Assembly: GCF_003346775.1 (NCBI RefSeq)
Contig: NZ_CP031219.1
Span: 186,001-250,000 of the forward strand
Length of the DNA: 64,000 nt
Reading direction: 5' to 3'
Origin: Malaciobacter mytili LMG 24559
GTDB lineage: Bacteria; Campylobacterota; Campylobacteria; Campylobacterales; Arcobacteraceae
In this document: piece after piece, positions 63,724 to 64,000 of the stretch
Numbering within the stretch: position 1 is the first letter of the stretch
Layout of the letters: each line of letters starts with the position of its first letter
The notes under the pieces: model-generated
Database searches by the model: none
Told to the model about the DNA's origin: nothing
The model's input: only the letters and a program-made list of their open reading frames with translations
Program-made: the position numbers and the translations under genes

Positions 63724-64000
63724 TCTTGAAAAATAATCCCTCTTTATTTATTTTCAACCTCAAAAATACTCAAATATATATAACCTATAAAAACCCTTAT
63801 CTTAACTTATATAGTATATATAAAAAATATATAAATATAAATATAAAAAAAGTTATTTATTTTTATTTTATCTATTAAATATATATAAGCTATAGATAAA
63901 AAGTAAAAAAAGAAGAAGATAAAAAAGTTATTTAAAAATAAAGAAGAGACCAAAGTGTCTATAAAATATAGAGAAATAGGATAATAAGAAGAAAGCTAAG
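63724..64000. other. AT-rich tail without recognisable gene
   Basis: About 277 nt, more than 80% A/T by eye, with TA-rich stretches (63813-63846). I see no convincing open reading frame with a ribosome binding site, no RNA gene and no repeat array. A gene or rRNA operon may start just beyond the window. Confidence 0.5.

Noticed and set aside
63672-63878. Open reading frame in the AT-rich tail
   Set aside because: It starts before the tRNA-operon terminator, covers it, and encodes only low-complexity hydrophobic sequence.
63724-64000. Possible replication origin because of the strong AT bias
   Set aside because: I see no DnaA box (TTATCCACA-like) cluster and no dnaA or dnaN gene in the window.

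Overview
The window is very AT-rich chromosomal DNA from a Gram-negative bacterium. TTG and GTG starts are frequent, most intergenic gaps are short, and porin, Tat-exported sulfide oxidoreductases and lipoproteins are present. Gene content and protein style (DUF3373-type porin, PstA with a long periplasmic insert, paired Tat sulfide:quinone oxidoreductases, NFACT protein, heme-motif-less cytochrome-like protein) fit Campylobacterota, most likely an Arcobacter-like genus. That assignment is my inference from protein style, not a database result.

Layout. (1) 0.1-0.9 kb: rplM-rpsI. (2) 1-10 kb, minus strand: a phosphate-starvation locus in the order pstS, an EAL-CBS-GGDEF protein, pstC-pstA-pstB-phoU-psiE-like, and a PhoB/PhoR-like two-component pair. 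A direct repeat (GTAACC, 5 nt, GTAACC) lies at the same distance upstream of pstS and of pstC and is a good PHO-box candidate. (3) 10-15 kb: prfA, rpsT, glmM, lspA, leuC, mobA. (4) 15.3-20 kb: two Tat-dependent type II-like sulfide:quinone oxidoreductases, a small membrane protein and a three-domain rhodanese lipoprotein, i.e. periplasmic sulfide oxidation. (5) 20.0-20.6 kb: a possible bacteriocin-like precursor, whose good start codon is one frame off, coupled to a small membrane protein that could be its immunity protein. (6) 20.7-24 kb: thrS-infC-rpmI-rplT with hairpins between the genes. (7) 24-29.4 kb: porin, cytochrome-like protein, NFACT/RqcH-like protein and a tandem pair of lipoproteins with near-identical DNA.

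(8) 29.4-52.4 kb is the centrepiece: a hybrid aryl polyene/dialkylresorcinol (flexirubin- or arcuflavin-type) pigment cluster in three arms. The left plus-strand arm carries DarA, DarB, a 131-aa protein and a BtrH_N-like protein. The long minus-strand operon carries an aromatic amino acid ammonia-lyase (starter), AMP ligase, ACP, ketosynthase and degenerate partner, ketoreductase, dehydratase, acyltransferase, glycosyltransferase, MMPL exporter with LolA-like helper, and an ABC-2 transporter. The divergent plus-strand operon carries a flavin halogenase-like protein, a second ACP, a second ketosynthase with chain-length-factor-like partner, a second dehydratase, a methyltransferase and an exported hydrolase. 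Together they would build an aromatic-headed polyene acid, optionally halogenate and methylate the ring, join it to a dialkylresorcinol or lipid and place it in the outer membrane.

(9) 52.4-63 kb: housekeeping genes (cdsA, dxr, tsaD, SUI1-like, AgcS, NAD(P)HX repair, cutA, thiG, azlCD with an AraC regulator). (10) 63-64 kb: a six-tRNA operon (Pro, His, Arg, Leu, Gly, Arg) behind a consensus TTGACA-17-TATAAT promoter, followed by a strong terminator and an AT-rich tail in which I see no gene.
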